Positions 22,063-33,630 of a stretch of 64,000 nt of DNA are shown one piece after another; the stretch's first letter is position 1, and each line of letters begins with the position of its first letter. The notes under the pieces were generated by a model. It had not been told where the DNA came from. It was given only the letters and a program-made list of their open reading frames with translations, and did not search any database. Where the stretch lies: NCBI GenBank assembly GCA_023213315.1, contig JAKCPI010015033.1, positions 247,838-311,837 of the forward strand, given 5' to 3'. The translations under genes and the position numbers were made by a program. This stretch comes from Euborellia annulipes. Its lineage: Eukaryota > Arthropoda > Insecta > Dermaptera > Anisolabididae.

Positions 22063-22987
22063 TTTTTTTTAAACATTCACACTTTTTTACTTTCTCTTAC
22101 CTCTATATATATGTTAATATATATAGAGAGAGAAAGTATTGGATTCATGTCAAAAATTCGATGTCGAGATTTTGATGGATCTTCACGTTTTGAGGTCCCC
22201 TGAATCCAAAAAAGTGGTTTTCGCGACATGGTCTGTCTGTGTGTCTGTGTGTCTGTGTGTGTGTCTGTGAACAAAATATCTCAAGAACGAAAAGAGTTAG
22301 GAGGTTGAAATTTTATATTTAAGTTAGGCACCCCCATGGGACCTGACACGAAGCTTTTGACCAAAATCGACCAAAGAGTACTAGTACTTTACTGATGTAC
22401 TTTTTCAGTTTTTTTCGATTTTCTCAAAATTCGCTCTAACGATTTTGATTAAAATTCAAAAATCAATTATTTTTTAGATTCTCTTTAAAATGTATATTCT
22501 CATTTTGTGATTGAAATCTTCTGAAGACCACTTTACTCTTGTTCTCCATAGAAAAGATAGGAGAAATGGTTGCCATGGTAACAAAATATAAATATTTTGC
22601 CATACTTATAAATTTTACATCTTGAAAATCGAATGTACCGTACTGTCGGAAACTAAATACATGTCGTCACAAAAAATCTGGTGTGACAAGCACAGAACAC
22701 AACATTCGATTACCGAAGGTAAGAGAAAGTTGTGTGCTGTGCGCCAGTCACACCAGATTTTTCTCATTCACACTCACACTCACCCACACATTCACACTGT
22801 CTTTTCGGAAACTTAGGCTTTGACGATAACCGTTGTAATTAATATATCAATTTGGGGTTCAGGCATTTCTATTTAAGCCATCTGGTATCTAAATGGCTTA
22901 AATAAAATCATCGGACTGCCTGGGTCCGAACCCGCGACGTTTGGTATAGGAGGTAGGCACGCTACTTACTACGCCACACCCGGGGGC
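22063..22987 (-). mobile_element. SINE-1 split by a HER copy
   Basis: The SINE tail (TTTAAACATTCACAC on the plus strand) is at 22069-22082 and resumes with CTCATTCACACTCAC at 22763. It continues to the tRNA-like head, which ends near CACACCCGGGGGC. The head is the variant with GTTTGGTATAGGAGGTAGG also present at 29810. Confidence 0.85.
22089..22757 (+). mobile_element. HER repeat, complete copy with defined ends (669 bp)
   Basis: Inserted in the T-run of the SINE-1 tail. Six T precede ACTTTCTCTTACC and five T follow CACACCAGA. Uninterrupted SINE tails (62803-62830, 49780-49805) read CACTTTTTTCTCATTC, so the extra T-run is a probable target duplication. Parts in order: left hairpin 22089-22140, GTGTGTCTG block 22236-22268, core GTTGCCATGG near 22570, right palindrome 22675-22757. 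It has no open frame of significance. Confidence 0.88.
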
Positions 22988-23222
22988 GTATATTTTTATT
23001 AAATCTAGTAAAAATAATATATGAATGAAATTAGTCATTATAAATGATTTGATTGTTGTTGGCGCCCACAGCGCCAGTGACGTCATTCCTCCCGGCAAGT
23101 TGATCAATCAGTTCAAAGAGGATCGTCGAGTTTTGAACCACGCGATTACGGGAGTGCGAATTTTTTTTATTTATAAAGTGCATCATTTGTGTTTAAGTTA
23201 GTGATTGATTAATATCCCCGGG

Positions 23223-23315
23223 ATGTGTTGTGTGTTTAATAAGTGTTTGAAAATACCAAATGGAGATGAGTTTTGGAATATCAAATGGATTCGCGAATGG
23301 AGTGCATTCACAACG
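23223..23315 (+). CDS. Possible first exon of a THAP-like zinc-finger protein
   Basis: An ATG at 23223 opens 31 codons ending precisely at a GTGAGT donor (ACG/GTGAGT). The product starts MCCVFNKC, a C-x4-C pair close to the N-terminus as in THAP domains, and goes on with NGDEFWNIKWIREW. The pattern and donor resemble the first exons at 38524 and 59952, and the upstream 200 bp is less AT-rich. The C-x2-H half would be in a later exon that is not found, and similarity to THAP is weak. Function would be DNA binding if real. Confidence 0.35.
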
Positions 23316-23637
23316 GTGAGTTGATTGAGATCCTTTTATTTAAAGCAAATGGTCAAAAAGATGGCGACGCGACGTCTGTTTGATCGATATTCGATTTAAT
23401 TTCATTTTTAGTAACATCTACAATTATTTATTGACATTTGACTACATTTTTTTAATTTTTTTTTTTTTTTATTATATAATTGTTTTGTTTTGATAAGCCA
23501 TTTATATATATTTACAATCATTCTCTCTCACATTCATATAATGATTTTGAGGTTTCTTTATTCATTGAGGTCCCATCAATTGGGCAATGAATATAATACA
23601 AATACAAGACACAAACACAGACTCGGGCCCTTACACT

Positions 23638-23884
23638 CAAGGGCGGATCCAGAGGTGTTTCTCAGGGGGGAGGTAATCTGGTGTGACTGGTCGCACAGCA
23701 CTTTTTCGGAAATTTAAAGGCTCATTCTGTACTTGTTTGCCAGAATATAAATGCAAAACAAATTTTTAAGTATTAATTTTTAAAATTTTTTATTAAAAAT
23801 ACCTTTTTTTCGAAAAAAAAGTATTTTTTTCAAATCTCAGGGGGGGTAATTACCCCCTTCCCCCCCCCCTTGTATCTGCCCTTG
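23638..23884. mobile_element. CAAGGGCGG-type MITE containing a HER fragment
   Basis: Ends CAAGGGCGGATCC and TTGTATCTGCCCTTG are imperfect inverted repeats. Next to them lie G- or C-runs, and the interior includes AATCTGGTGTGACTGGTCGCACAGC from the HER palindrome. No clear target duplication is visible. The sister at 39412-39687 has one of 8 bp. Confidence 0.7.
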
Positions 23885-24655
23885 TGCTTAACATTCATTG
23901 ATTCCATCCAACTATTATATGTCGTACTTTCTAGTAAAACTCTCGTATTAAAACGACGAGTAGATCGCTATTTTGGATAAGAACGAGCTGCCCGATATCT
24001 CCCCTCTCGTGGGGGCACACTGTATTTTGTAGATGAAAAGGAAATAATTCCTCTTTGCACTGACCTGACATAACTCGATTTTCCCTTTCTTCTTACTTTA
24101 TTTTCTCCTCTCAGGAATCTCGGCACTTATCCCGTTATTATTTTTTTTTTTTTTAATGGGTCGAGTTAATAGCCTCATGATCAGGAAAAATGTTTTTTAA
24201 TTTAAAATACTTGCACTTGGCGGTAGAGCGGCAGTAGCGCTTCTGGTGCTACAGGTCGAAGGTTCGTCCGTCCAATTTCGGGAAATTTTGCAATTCCGAT
24301 GCTTATTATTATTTACATTAAAAAAGAAAAGAAATCAATTCAAAGTGTTTTGTTAAAGAGTGTCTATGACGTATCTTGATCACCTGTACCAGGAGGCGAT
24401 TAGCCGAGGGCTTGAAGCAGTTGAGCTTCTAATCCTGAGTTGAAAACAAATTTTTCAACTCTATTTGAATTGCCTTTTCCAGAGGAAGGAAACGGGAACC
24501 TCAGTATCTGTCATTCCCATGAGGGTCTTCAGAGTAACCACAACGTGTCAGGGCCCCACCAAGCGAGGGTTAATGGCCTCTTTTTGGCATCAAATAGGAA
24601 TCTTTTGGGGTATAAAATATGATTCATAATATTTAACACAAATGCAACTATTTTT
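23885..24655. other. Unassigned, with a tRNA-like box pair
   Basis: At 24215-24300 GGCGGTAGAGCGGCAGTAGCG and a GAAGGTTCGTCC box B-like stretch suggest another tRNA-derived SINE head. The rest shows nothing recognisable. Confidence 0.35.
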
Positions 24656-25722
24656 ACTTTCTCTTACCTCTATATATATGTTAATATATAGAGAGAGAAA
24701 GTATTGGATTCATGTCAAAAATTCGATGTCGAGATTTTGATGGATCTTCACGTTTTGAGGTCCACTGAATCCAAAAAAAAGTGGTTTTCGCGACATGGTC
24801 TGTCAACATCAACATCTGTCTGTCTGTCTGTGTGTGTGTGTGTGTGTGTGTCTGTGAACAAAATATCTAAAAAACGGAAAGAGCTAGGAGGTTGAAATTT
24901 TATATTTCAGTTAGGCACCCTCCTGGGACGTGACACGAAGCTTTTGAACAAAATCGACCAAAGAGTACTAGTACTTTACTGATGCACTTTTTCAGTTTTT
25001 TTCGATTTTCTCTAAATTTGCTCCAACGATTTTGATTAAAATTCAAAAATCAATTATTTTTTAGATACTCTTTAAAATGTATATTCTTATTTTGTGATTG
25101 AAATCTTCTGAAGACCACTTTACTCTTGTACTCCATAGGAAAGATAGGAGAAATGGTTGCCATGGTAACAAAATATAAATATTTTCCCATACTTATTAAT
25201 TTTTCATCTTGAAAATCGAATGTACCGTACTGTCGGAAACTAAATACATGTCGACACAAAAAATCTAGTGTGACAAGCACAGAACACGACTTTCTCTTAA
25301 CTTCGGGAATCGAAAGTTGTGTTCTGTGCTTGTCACACCAGATTTTTTGTGTCGACATGTATTTAGTTTCCGACAGTACGGTACATTTGAATCCAAGATG
25401 TAAAATATAATTGATTTTTGAATTTTAATCAAAATCATTGGAGCGAATTTTGAGAAAATCGAAAAAAACTGGAAAAAGTGCATCAGCAAAGTTCTAGTAC
25501 TCTTTGGCCGATTTTGATCAAAAGCTTCGTGTCACGTGCCAGGGCGGTGCCTAACTTAAATATAAAATTTCAATCTCCTAGCTCTTTTCGTTCTTGAGAT
25601 ATTTTGTTCACAGACAGACCATGACCACTTTTTGGATTCAGGGGTCCTCAAAACGAGTATATCTGTCAATATCTCGACATCGAATTTTTGACATGAATCC
25701 AATACTTTCACTCTCTATAGGC
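24656..25722. repeat. Two HER copies fused tail to tail through one hairpin
   Basis: A plus copy (24656-25343) and a minus copy (25262-25722) share the single palindrome 25262-25343. The minus copy lacks several hundred bases of interior (a jump from AAGATGTAAAATATAATTG). Its left hairpin survives as ATACTTTCACTCTCTATAG. Confidence 0.85.
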
Positions 25723-26249
25723 CTACTATATATTAATACATATATTAAAACAAAAATAAAAAGACAATCTTTCATCTCCCCCCCCCCCTGCTTTTGCTTC
25801 CATCTTCCTATATAACTGTTCCCTACTCCAAGAGGGCAGGAATATTGATATATGAATTATTTTTGTGAAAGTGAAAAAAAAATTTCTCTTTTTAACGATA
25901 GCCTGCAAATAAATAAATCAAAATTTTGATTTTTTTGAAATGAGGTCAAAAAAGGAGAATTCTCTCAGCTCTCTTGTTTCCTACCTTAAAGTGACGACGG
26001 CAATCGTACCACGCACCACCAACCAACCACCAGCTGACCACGACGTCGACTAGCCTCTCAGCTGTGACTTTCACAAGAGTAAACCCACGAATGAAAGAGA
26101 GAGAGCAAAAAAGAGAGTGGACGACGAGGAACTTCTTTCTTTCTTCTCCTCTTGAGGGGTAGCGGGGGGGGGGGGCTTCCCTTCTCTTATAACCCTTTTG
26201 CGGAATTTTAATTTTTTAACATATTAAGGACTTTATCTAAGATTATTTT
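25723..26249. other. Unassigned sequence
   Basis: A CG-containing stretch at 25990-26160 has no recognised exon or repeat. A run of ten G occurs near 26166. Confidence 0.35.
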
Positions 26250-26640
26250 GTCTTGACGTTTTGAGTCCTAGGAGGTTGACATTTCCTTTCATATTCCAGT
26301 TAGGCACCCCTCTGGCACGTGACACGAAGCTTTTCGTTTTTCTTTTTCAGTTTTTTTCGATTTTCTCAAAATTCGCTGCAACGATTTTGATTAAAATGCA
26401 TAAATCAATTATTTTTTAGAATCTCTTTAAAGCGTGTATTCTCATTTATCCCTTGAAATCTTATGAAGCACACTTTACATTGGAAAAATAAGAGAAATGG
26501 TTGCAAAATATAAATACAATATTTCCCATGTTTTACATCTCATCTGTCGACACGAAAAAATGTGATGTGCTAAGCACAGAACACAACTTTCAATTACCGA
26601 AGGCAAGAGAGCTGCGCGACTAGTCACACCAGATGTTTCG
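26250..26640 (+). repeat. HER repeat, old and degraded
   Basis: GACGTTTTGAGTCC, TTAGGCACCCC, GACACGAAGC, a reduced core and AGTCACACCAGATG occur in family order with many gaps. Confidence 0.7.
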
Positions 26641-28646
26641 ACCTAAGTGAGGACATGTACCAGTATATGTTCTTAATAAGTCAGATAATTATGTATATTT
26701 ATATTAATTATCTGAAACGAGGTGTCTGAAAGATTGCAGCATCGCTGAGCCCCGCCCTGCCAAAGCGGACGGCGCGGCTAGTCCTGAGAGGAAAGCATTT
26801 TCTTTCAACTTTCAGTTGTTTTTATTCTTACGATATAACCATTCTATTCGATTACATCACTGAATTAAATGAACATTTATCTCTACCAGGAATATGGTAT
26901 GTGGCCAGCAGAGAGACTTGAATGCCGTTATAACAACTCCTAGACGATTCTTTCAATATCCCCCAAAGGGAGGGGATGTCATCAAATATCTTGAAATAAG
27001 CGGATCCAGAGGAGGGGGGGGGAATTACCCCTTCGCCCTGGCCGCTTCCCATTGGCTAGCTGTGGGAAAATAAGGAAATTTATAAAAATTGTTAATTAAA
27101 TTTATCCTTTTAATTGACTGTCATCAAAATACCGATATGTCAATATTGATATTCTAAAGGCCCAGGGGAGTGTGTTCGGATTCCCCTGGTGTGACTAGCC
27201 TCATTTAATTACGTTTCTAATTGAATTGAAACTTGACACAGTTCGGGCAACTCGAGGACATCAGCCTGGGCGCCGTTTTTCAAGTTGATAAAATCGCCGA
27301 ATCGAGGGGCGCCAAAGTAAAAATACTTGTCTTCGTGGTTTTGGTGTGACCAGCAACACGCGTCTCATGTGCAGTTAGTGACACCGTATTTTTTTTTTAA
27401 ATTAAATTACTTACTAAATTCTACAATTAATATCTAAATTGCTAGTCGACTCTCGCTAATGGCAATATAATTATTTAGGCCAAAGGTTGTTTACGGTAAT
27501 TTAAATTCTCTTCCCTCTAATCGTTTTGAGTGTGAGTTCATAAATGTTTTTGTTCTCGCTTATCAGAGGCTCTCTATCTGTCCCTAGGTAGAAGACAGAA
27601 TGAATGTATTTGAACCTTTGAAATGACCTAGAATGATGTTATTTATCCAAGTGTTTCCTGGGTGAAGCAAGAAAGAAAAATTATTAAGTAGCTGTGATGC
27701 TCCCTGGGGGCGCTATCTAATTATTATATTATTAATACATTGGGGGCGATTTCATAATTGTAGCGCTATTTAGGATATCGTTTTTTTCCTCCGCCCAAAA
27801 TGAAATATCTCAAATGATTGAGTGACAGAGAAAGAAAGATTCCATCTATCATCCAATACCTCAAAGGGAAAAAGGTGACGTTTCAGATAGCAATTACTTT
27901 ACATTCTTCTTCAGGACGAATATACCGAAAGACATGGAGAATAAATTCTATAAAAGGTCATTTGACTTTTAAGGGAAAAGTACCTATTATTATTATTATT
28001 TTATCCCCACCCCCCTCCCAATCTTTTTTGATTTAAGCCCTCGAAACGTTGCTAAAACGTCTTCTCGCCAAAGTGGCGGAAAGATATTATTGATTCTAGC
28101 CTATTCATTTGTTGCCCAGCTATTTAAATTCCTTAATTTGATCTTTTTACCTACAAAGTGTTAAGCCAAGGTGTTAAGCCATTGATTCAGAGTCGTTCTT
28201 TTGGAAAGGGCACCAATGCATTTCCACCAATTTACGTTTTCCGTTTTACGTCTAGTTTTGATAAAATCCCAGCTCGGAGGGAGCGAAATGTTAATTTGAA
28301 TTACTTCTTTTCTATTATTGTAAAATAATACTTTATTTTTTAATATGAAGCATTCAACCTGATTTAGGAAAAAGTGTATTTTCACAAAAATCCATATGAC
28401 TTGTATGGAGGATAATTTGTTCAAATGCCCCCACCTCCTCCCTCCTGTATGTTGGCATGCATGCATTGCACCATTATGAGAGTGTGTGTGGGGTGGCGGC
28501 CAAAGCCCAGCAGAAATCAATAAGTATCTAGAAAAAAAAACCGAAAAAGGTAAACGTTAAGGCCCCCCCCCCCATATTTCTCTTCTATTAAGTGGAAAAA
28601 GATCTTACAAATAAAAGAATCCAACTTTGTTTACAAGCCAAGCCGG
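26641..28646. other. Long stretch without recognised genes
   Basis: No exon, RNA gene or major repeat was identified. At 27877-27914 the minus strand has CTGAAGA, a poor stem, GAAA and CGTC, a weak hammerhead-like string. A G-run at 27013-27021 follows a GCGGATCCAGAGG MITE-end relic. Confidence 0.4.
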
Positions 28647-28712
28647 TATGAAAAAAATCTGGTGTGTCTGGTCGCACAGCACACAACTTTCTCTTACCTT
28701 CGGTAATTGAAC
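28647..28712 (-). repeat. HER terminal palindrome fragment
   Basis: AAAATCTGGTGTGTCTGG through CTTACCTTCGGTAATTGAA, then the match stops. Confidence 0.75.
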
Positions 28713-28865
28713 TGCTTGTTAAGGTCTTTTGTGGCATCTATGGGCATTTACATTCCTTTTTTTGGGAAGGCTAAATTTTTTCTGCCCCTTTTTCGCTTGG
28801 AGGAAAATTTTTTCTCCTTCATGTGGAAATCATTTGACTTTTTTTCTCATCCCATCTTTTCAAAC

Positions 28866-28925
28866 TCAGGTTTCGGCTAGTTTTTGGCCGAAACCGTACC
28901 CCAAACCGAATATTCCGTCGGTTCC
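28866..28925 (-). repeat. hAT-B terminal fragment
   Basis: CAGGTTTCGGCTAG, GGCCGAAACC and CGAATATTCCGTCGGTTCCTA match one end of hAT-B (14805). The rest of the element is absent. Confidence 0.6.
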
Positions 28926-29112
28926 TAAAAATTATATATGCTATATATACACTAAGCCTCAGAGATTTTTTTACGAAAAAAGTGGGCCGCACATTAAAAA
29001 AGGTTGGGAACCACTGCAATTGACCATTCCAGAATGACGTCACAACTTGGCGGCCAATCCGTACTGGTGGGCACACAAAACTGACATTTGCCATTGAACT
29101 ATTCATACTGAA

Positions 29113-29331
29113 TAGTTACTTTTTAAATGCTTTTATTTAACTTTCTTTTTCAAAATCACCAAATTTGAGTCTTTGCTTAAGGCCCTTCTCGATGAGCTAG
29201 AGATGTGAAATTTGATATTTAAGGGTCAATTTTGATGACGCAAATAGTGAGTCGGGTTTTACCAAAATTGACCAAACTAATGTGGTACTTTATTTCACGC
29301 ATCCTGCCTTCTTTTTTTAATCCTCTGTAAT
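29113..29331 (-). repeat. Fragment of the 8842-type foldback family
   Basis: Reverse complement of one array unit and the AATAAAAGCATTT end: GAGATGTGAAATTTGATATT, GACCAAACTAATGTGG and CACGCATCCTGCCTTC. The arms are missing. Confidence 0.75.
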
Positions 29332-29334
29332 AAA

Positions 29335-30430
29335 TATGGGGAATGATTTCCCCGAGACTTCCTCGTATATTCTTTTGGAATTACGTCTGTGTGTGTGTGT
29401 GAACACGATTGCATAAAAACCAAAGCAGCTAGATCGATGAAATTTGGTATATGCTCCTTACACTAAAATTGTAGATTTCTATCAACTTTTGGAGTAAATA
29501 CGTCACTTGGAAGTAGTACTTTACCTAATAACTTTTTTCAAAAATTTCGAAATTTTCAACTTGTTTGTTATATTATGATAAAAGATTCAATTTTATTTTT
29601 TTTTTATTTATTTTTTTTTTTCTCATTCACACTCACACTCACACACACATTCACACAGTCTTTTCGGCAACTCAGGCCATTTAAGACTTTAGACGATAAC
29701 CGTTGTGATTAATATATAAATTGTGGGTTCAGGCATTCCTATTTAAGCCATCTGGTATCCAAATGGCTTAAATAAAATCATCGGACTGCCTGGGTCCGAA
29801 CCCGCGACGTTTGGTATAGGAGGTAGGCACGCTACCTACTACGCCACACCCGGGGGCAAAGATTCAATTTTAAAAAGTTTTTATTCTTTGATATTTTCCC
29901 GAAAACTGAATAGTTTTTGAAATAATCACAGAAGAAAACGACATTTTTCGTAAAAGCAAAGAAAAATCAAAACAAAATCAGACAGGTGTCATTATGTTTG
30001 TTTATGTATGTTTCACAAATTCATTTGTTTACATGTTTTTTTAATGACACCTGTCTGATTTTGTTTTGATTTTTCTTTCCAAAAGTAACGAAAAATGTCG
30101 TTTTCTTCTGTGATTATTTCAAAAACTATTCAGTTTTCGGGAAAATATCAAACAATAAAAACTTTTTAAAATAGAGTATTTTATCATAATATAACAAAGA
30201 AGTTGAAAATTTCGAAATTTCTGAAAAAACTTATTAGGTAAAGTACTACTTCCAAGTGATGTATTTACTCCAAAAGTTGATAGAAATCTACAATTTTAGT
30301 GTGAGGAGCATATACCAAATTTCATCCATCTAGCTGCTTTGGTTTTTAAGCAATCGTGTTCACACACACACACCCAAACGTAATTCCAAAAGAATATACG
30401 AGGAAGTCTCGGGGAAGTCATTCCCCATAT
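29335..30430. mobile_element. Large palindromic element with a SINE in one arm
   Basis: Ends TATGGGGAATGA and TCATTCCCCATA. Arms (29335-29995 and 30045-30430) are reverse complements once the SINE at 29596-29857 is discounted, around a 50-bp centre with GTTTGTTTATG. Arm content includes GTGTGAACACGATTGC and AATTTGGTATATGCTCC. A piece of the right arm recurs at 60298-60578. No coding sequence was found. Confidence 0.75.
29596..29857 (-). mobile_element. SINE-1, full length
   Basis: Contains the T-run, CTCATTCACACTCAC, CAAATGGCTTAAATAAAATC and the tRNA-like head. The 15-bp repeat AAAGATTCAATTTTA lies on both sides (29581-29595 and 29858-29872). Confidence 0.92.
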
Positions 30431-31264
30431 TTTCTGTTACAAATGTAAATTTCAAAAATTCAACAAATATTAAATAACAGATATTAAATACTTGAGTCGG
30501 AGCAAGTGCACAGTGCTTGATAACGGCTGCAGAATAAGCAGTTGAAACGTTGTACAGTATTTATATATTTTTAATAAATATTTAATACAAAAATGTGGTT
30601 TATAATTAAAAATTCTCCTAATAATAATATTTCAAACCACAAAAGCTTTAATAAACAGAAGTATTTGCTTAATAAATACATATAAATACGGTATAATCTT
30701 AAATTAAATAGGTGAGGTCGGTCGGTCGATTTTGATCGGTCGACCAGTCCCGTCAGGGACTGATTTTTGGGGAGTAGTGAGGTGAAGGGCCTCCCACTCC
30801 CAAACATTGGGAACCGGGTTGATAGCTTCGAGCTAGATACCGGTACACATGGGTTGGTGCGTGTCAGCGTGCACGAAGCACCAGGGGAAAACAACCGGGG
30901 AATGTTTTTTTTTTGTAGGCTATTGAGGGTTTTTATGTCATAATAAGGTCATAATAGGCTTTTCCCTCAAATAAAAAAAAAAAAATTAAATAGATTAAAC
31001 AGGTTATAATGAATAAATTTAACAGAAAAATTATAGTTCACATAGTTCAAATAAATAAATAGGGCATGCTGAATGTTGTCGCTGTTGTTACAAATTTCCA
31101 CACTTTTCGATTATTGCCAGCCGGCTCTGAAGATGGCCTAGACCTCGGGCGAGAATTGAAATAAAAGAATATTTCTCTGCACTCGTCTTGTTTTTTTTTG
31201 CTCCATCATCATTAAGCCTACAGCCACAGATCTTTATCGATCAAATAAATTATCAATGGTGCTC
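30431..31264. other. Unassigned, includes a GC-rich patch and a possible Penelope relic
   Basis: Bases 30715-30900 are GC-rich with small palindromes (GTCGGTCGATTTTGATCGG) and no coding support. At 31120-31190 GGCTCTGAAGATGGCC and a GAATTGAAATAAAAGAATA tail resemble a decayed Penelope-like hammerhead region. Confidence 0.35.
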
Positions 31265-32215
31265 TCATCAGACAGGTTTGTTGGTGAGATCGTGTTTGTC
31301 TCTGAAAGATTTTTACTCAGGGCACTCGACAATGACATGATCAACAGTAACCTTCTTATTACGCCAGGGAGGGTCTTTCCCATGAGAAAATACACTATGG
31401 CTGAGTTAATATAACTTGTCCTCTACGGGAAACTTTAAGCTCTCTCGGAGGAACAATTCTGTTCTTGACGTCCTTAGCCAGTTGTTTTCAACCTTCTCCT
31501 ATTCTTCGTTCCAATTCCTGAGAACACGGAGGATTTTGGAGAAAGATCTGACCTCTTCGAGGGCTCGCTAGTGTAGTGAGCTAGGGTGTCAGCTTCTGCA
31601 AAGAAGTTCCCTGTTCAAATCCTTGGTGTGAGGGATTTTTCATTAAATAAAAATATTTATTTAATGTAAACAAATCCTCAAGCAAGCTCTGGATTGGAAT
31701 ATAGGATCTCACCACAATAGCCCTTAAACAACTCTACGAGGAGAGGGAGTTGCTGTGACATCCCGTCCTGTGAAAGGGACGTAAAGAAGGTTCCCTCTCA
31801 GTGATGCATTCTTCGAAAGGAGTCGGTGCTGAGGGAGTCCCTCCTCAACTAGGACATCCTTAAATATACTACAAACAGGAGAGAGTTTGTACTTGCCCTC
31901 GCTGTTATCAGCAGAATCGAAACGCCAGATCGAGCGACATACTCAAAAGATGTGTTGTTATTAAATAGAACAAATTGGTTTCTATCACTCCGAAAAGAGT
32001 GCAGAAAGGCACACAAAGGATCAGAAAAACGGGAGTTTTTATTTAGTGTCCTACATAGCAATTCGTGGTTAACCGTGTTGAATGCTTTCGAAATATCGAA
32101 TCTATTTGCCTAGATATAGGCTATAGTCTATTCATTAAATTTGGACAGATTGGTGATCACAGATCTTCCGGGAATAAAGCGGTGCTGGTACCCACTTGTC
32201 AGACATGTACTTGAT
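31265..32215 (-). pseudogene. Degraded non-LTR reverse transcriptase, split by SINE-3
   Basis: On the minus strand 32215-32110 reads HRFIPGRSVITNLSKFNE, then DISKAFNTVNHELLCRTL (reverse transcriptase motif A region, first catalytic Asp), then about 60 residues to a damaged GVS ... LLFVVYL (the GVPQGS/LGPLLF motif). After the SINE at 31858-31561, bases 31410-31330 include HSVFSHGKDPPW and TVDHVIVECPE, the C-terminal zinc-like tail of Jockey-type elements. Stops and frame breaks are frequent. The middle, including the FADD motif, is missing. Confidence 0.7.
31561..31858 (+). mobile_element. SINE-3 (tRNA-like head, about 300 bp)
   Basis: Head CTCGCTAGTGTAGTGAGC and box B-like TGTTCAAATCC, then TTATTTAATGTAAACAAATCC and a GC-richer body ending AACTAGGACATCC. 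The reverse-complement copy at 37996-38262 shows the same limits, and a head fragment is at 40045-40133. Confidence 0.7.
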
Positions 32216-33359
32216 AATATAATGCCATGACTTTCAGTGGCGTAACTAGCCTTTGAGGGCGGGGGGGGGGGGTGCGAAGCTCAACTGGGGCGCCGTTTTT
32301 CGTTCGAGTTTTTTTTTTTTTTTGTATTTTTCTGCTGCTTTTGTGATATAAAATGAATTTATTATGAAATTTCAAAAAAAAAAAAAGCTGGAGATTTCGG
32401 GGGAAAACCGGAGATTTAGGTGTAAAAAAAAAAAATTAAAGCTCTAGCAGGTAGAGATGCCCTTCACATGGGCCATAGAAATTTTTTAATTCCATTATGA
32501 AAAATTAATTAATTAAACTCTCTTATCATTTGCTGCTACGAATATAGCCTAGATATAGAATATTAGAGTGATTAGAAAGAAAGAGAGCAAGCAAATGGTG
32601 GGTCACGCAGGCGACTTGTTTACCTGTTGTTGTCCAATATGGGTGGGGGCTATTGCTATGACAACCGCCCAATAAGGGCCCAAGAACTCTTAAGCCGCTG
32701 CCAGTGCGCATTGGATATTTGCTGTTGAACTATTAACTATTGATATATTAACACAAATTCGCTACCTCTACCCGTCCCCCATTCTTCCCCACTCCTCTTA
32801 AATCTAACTTCAGGTAAAGGTAAGTAAGCGTGTGGAGAATACAAGTCTTCTTCTTCTTCTTCTTTCTGCTTACTTTTTATGCAAACTTCCATTGGAACAT
32901 TTCCCTTTATTTTAACGCTTTTGAAAAAAAAAAAATCTTGCTTTTGATGGTTTTGTTTTTAAATTAGAAAATATAAATCGAATTGTTTCTAGTGACTATG
33001 ACCCAACTTGTTATATCATCGCTTCATATGCCCTACTTGTAGCTTTTCACCGAACTGAAGGAAGACCAATTTAGAGATGAATTGGAGAAGATAATTTTAT
33101 TGGAATAAAAAAAAAAAAACATTATTTTTAAACATTTCCCCGTCTATTAATTTTAGTAGAGACTAGCTGCGCCGCCCGTCGTCGTGGGCCTTTGCCTTTG
33201 CGCATCGATACCTCGCTTCAACTGACTCGGGCCCGCCTGCGACATCTTTTCAGTTTGCTTTTACAAATACCTATCTATTATTATATATACCCCTACTTAT
33301 GAGAATAAAACCACCGAATCCAAAAAACGTTTCGCTTCCAAATTGATAGAGGAGGGGGG
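32216..33359. other. Unassigned, with a solo hAT-type end and an RTE-like fragment
   Basis: CAGTGGCGTAACTAGCC at 32237 followed by a G-run looks like one hAT terminus; no partner was found. At 33163 GACTAGCTGCGCCGCCC resembles an RTE-like start. The remainder is AT-rich. Confidence 0.35.
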
Positions 33360-33630
33360 GGGGTTGTTAGCATAGCATCCATTTCTCCTATCTTTCCTAT
33401 GAAGTACAAGAGTAAAGTGGTCTTCAAACAATTTTGAGAACAAAATGAGAATATACATTTTAAAGAGCATCTAAAAAATAATTGATTTTTGAATTTTTCA
33501 AAATCGTTGGAGCGAATTTTGAGAAAATCGAAAAAAAAAAAAAACTGAAAAACTACTTCAGTAAAGTATTAGTAGTTTTTGGCCGATTTTGATCAAAAGT
33601 TTATTTTCATGCCCTAGGGGAGTGATTAAA
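33360..33630 (-). repeat. HER internal fragment
   Basis: CATTTCTCCTATCTTTCC, ATACATTTTAAAGAGC, TTGGAGCGAATTTTGAG and TTGGCCGATTTTGATC occur in order. Both hairpin ends are missing. Confidence 0.8.

Noticed and set aside
22089..22757. HER as a Helitron
   Set aside because: There is no 5' TC or 3' CTRR end, both ends have hairpins, and insertion is in T-runs rather than between A and T with no duplication. Not excluded as a distant relative, but the label is unsupported.
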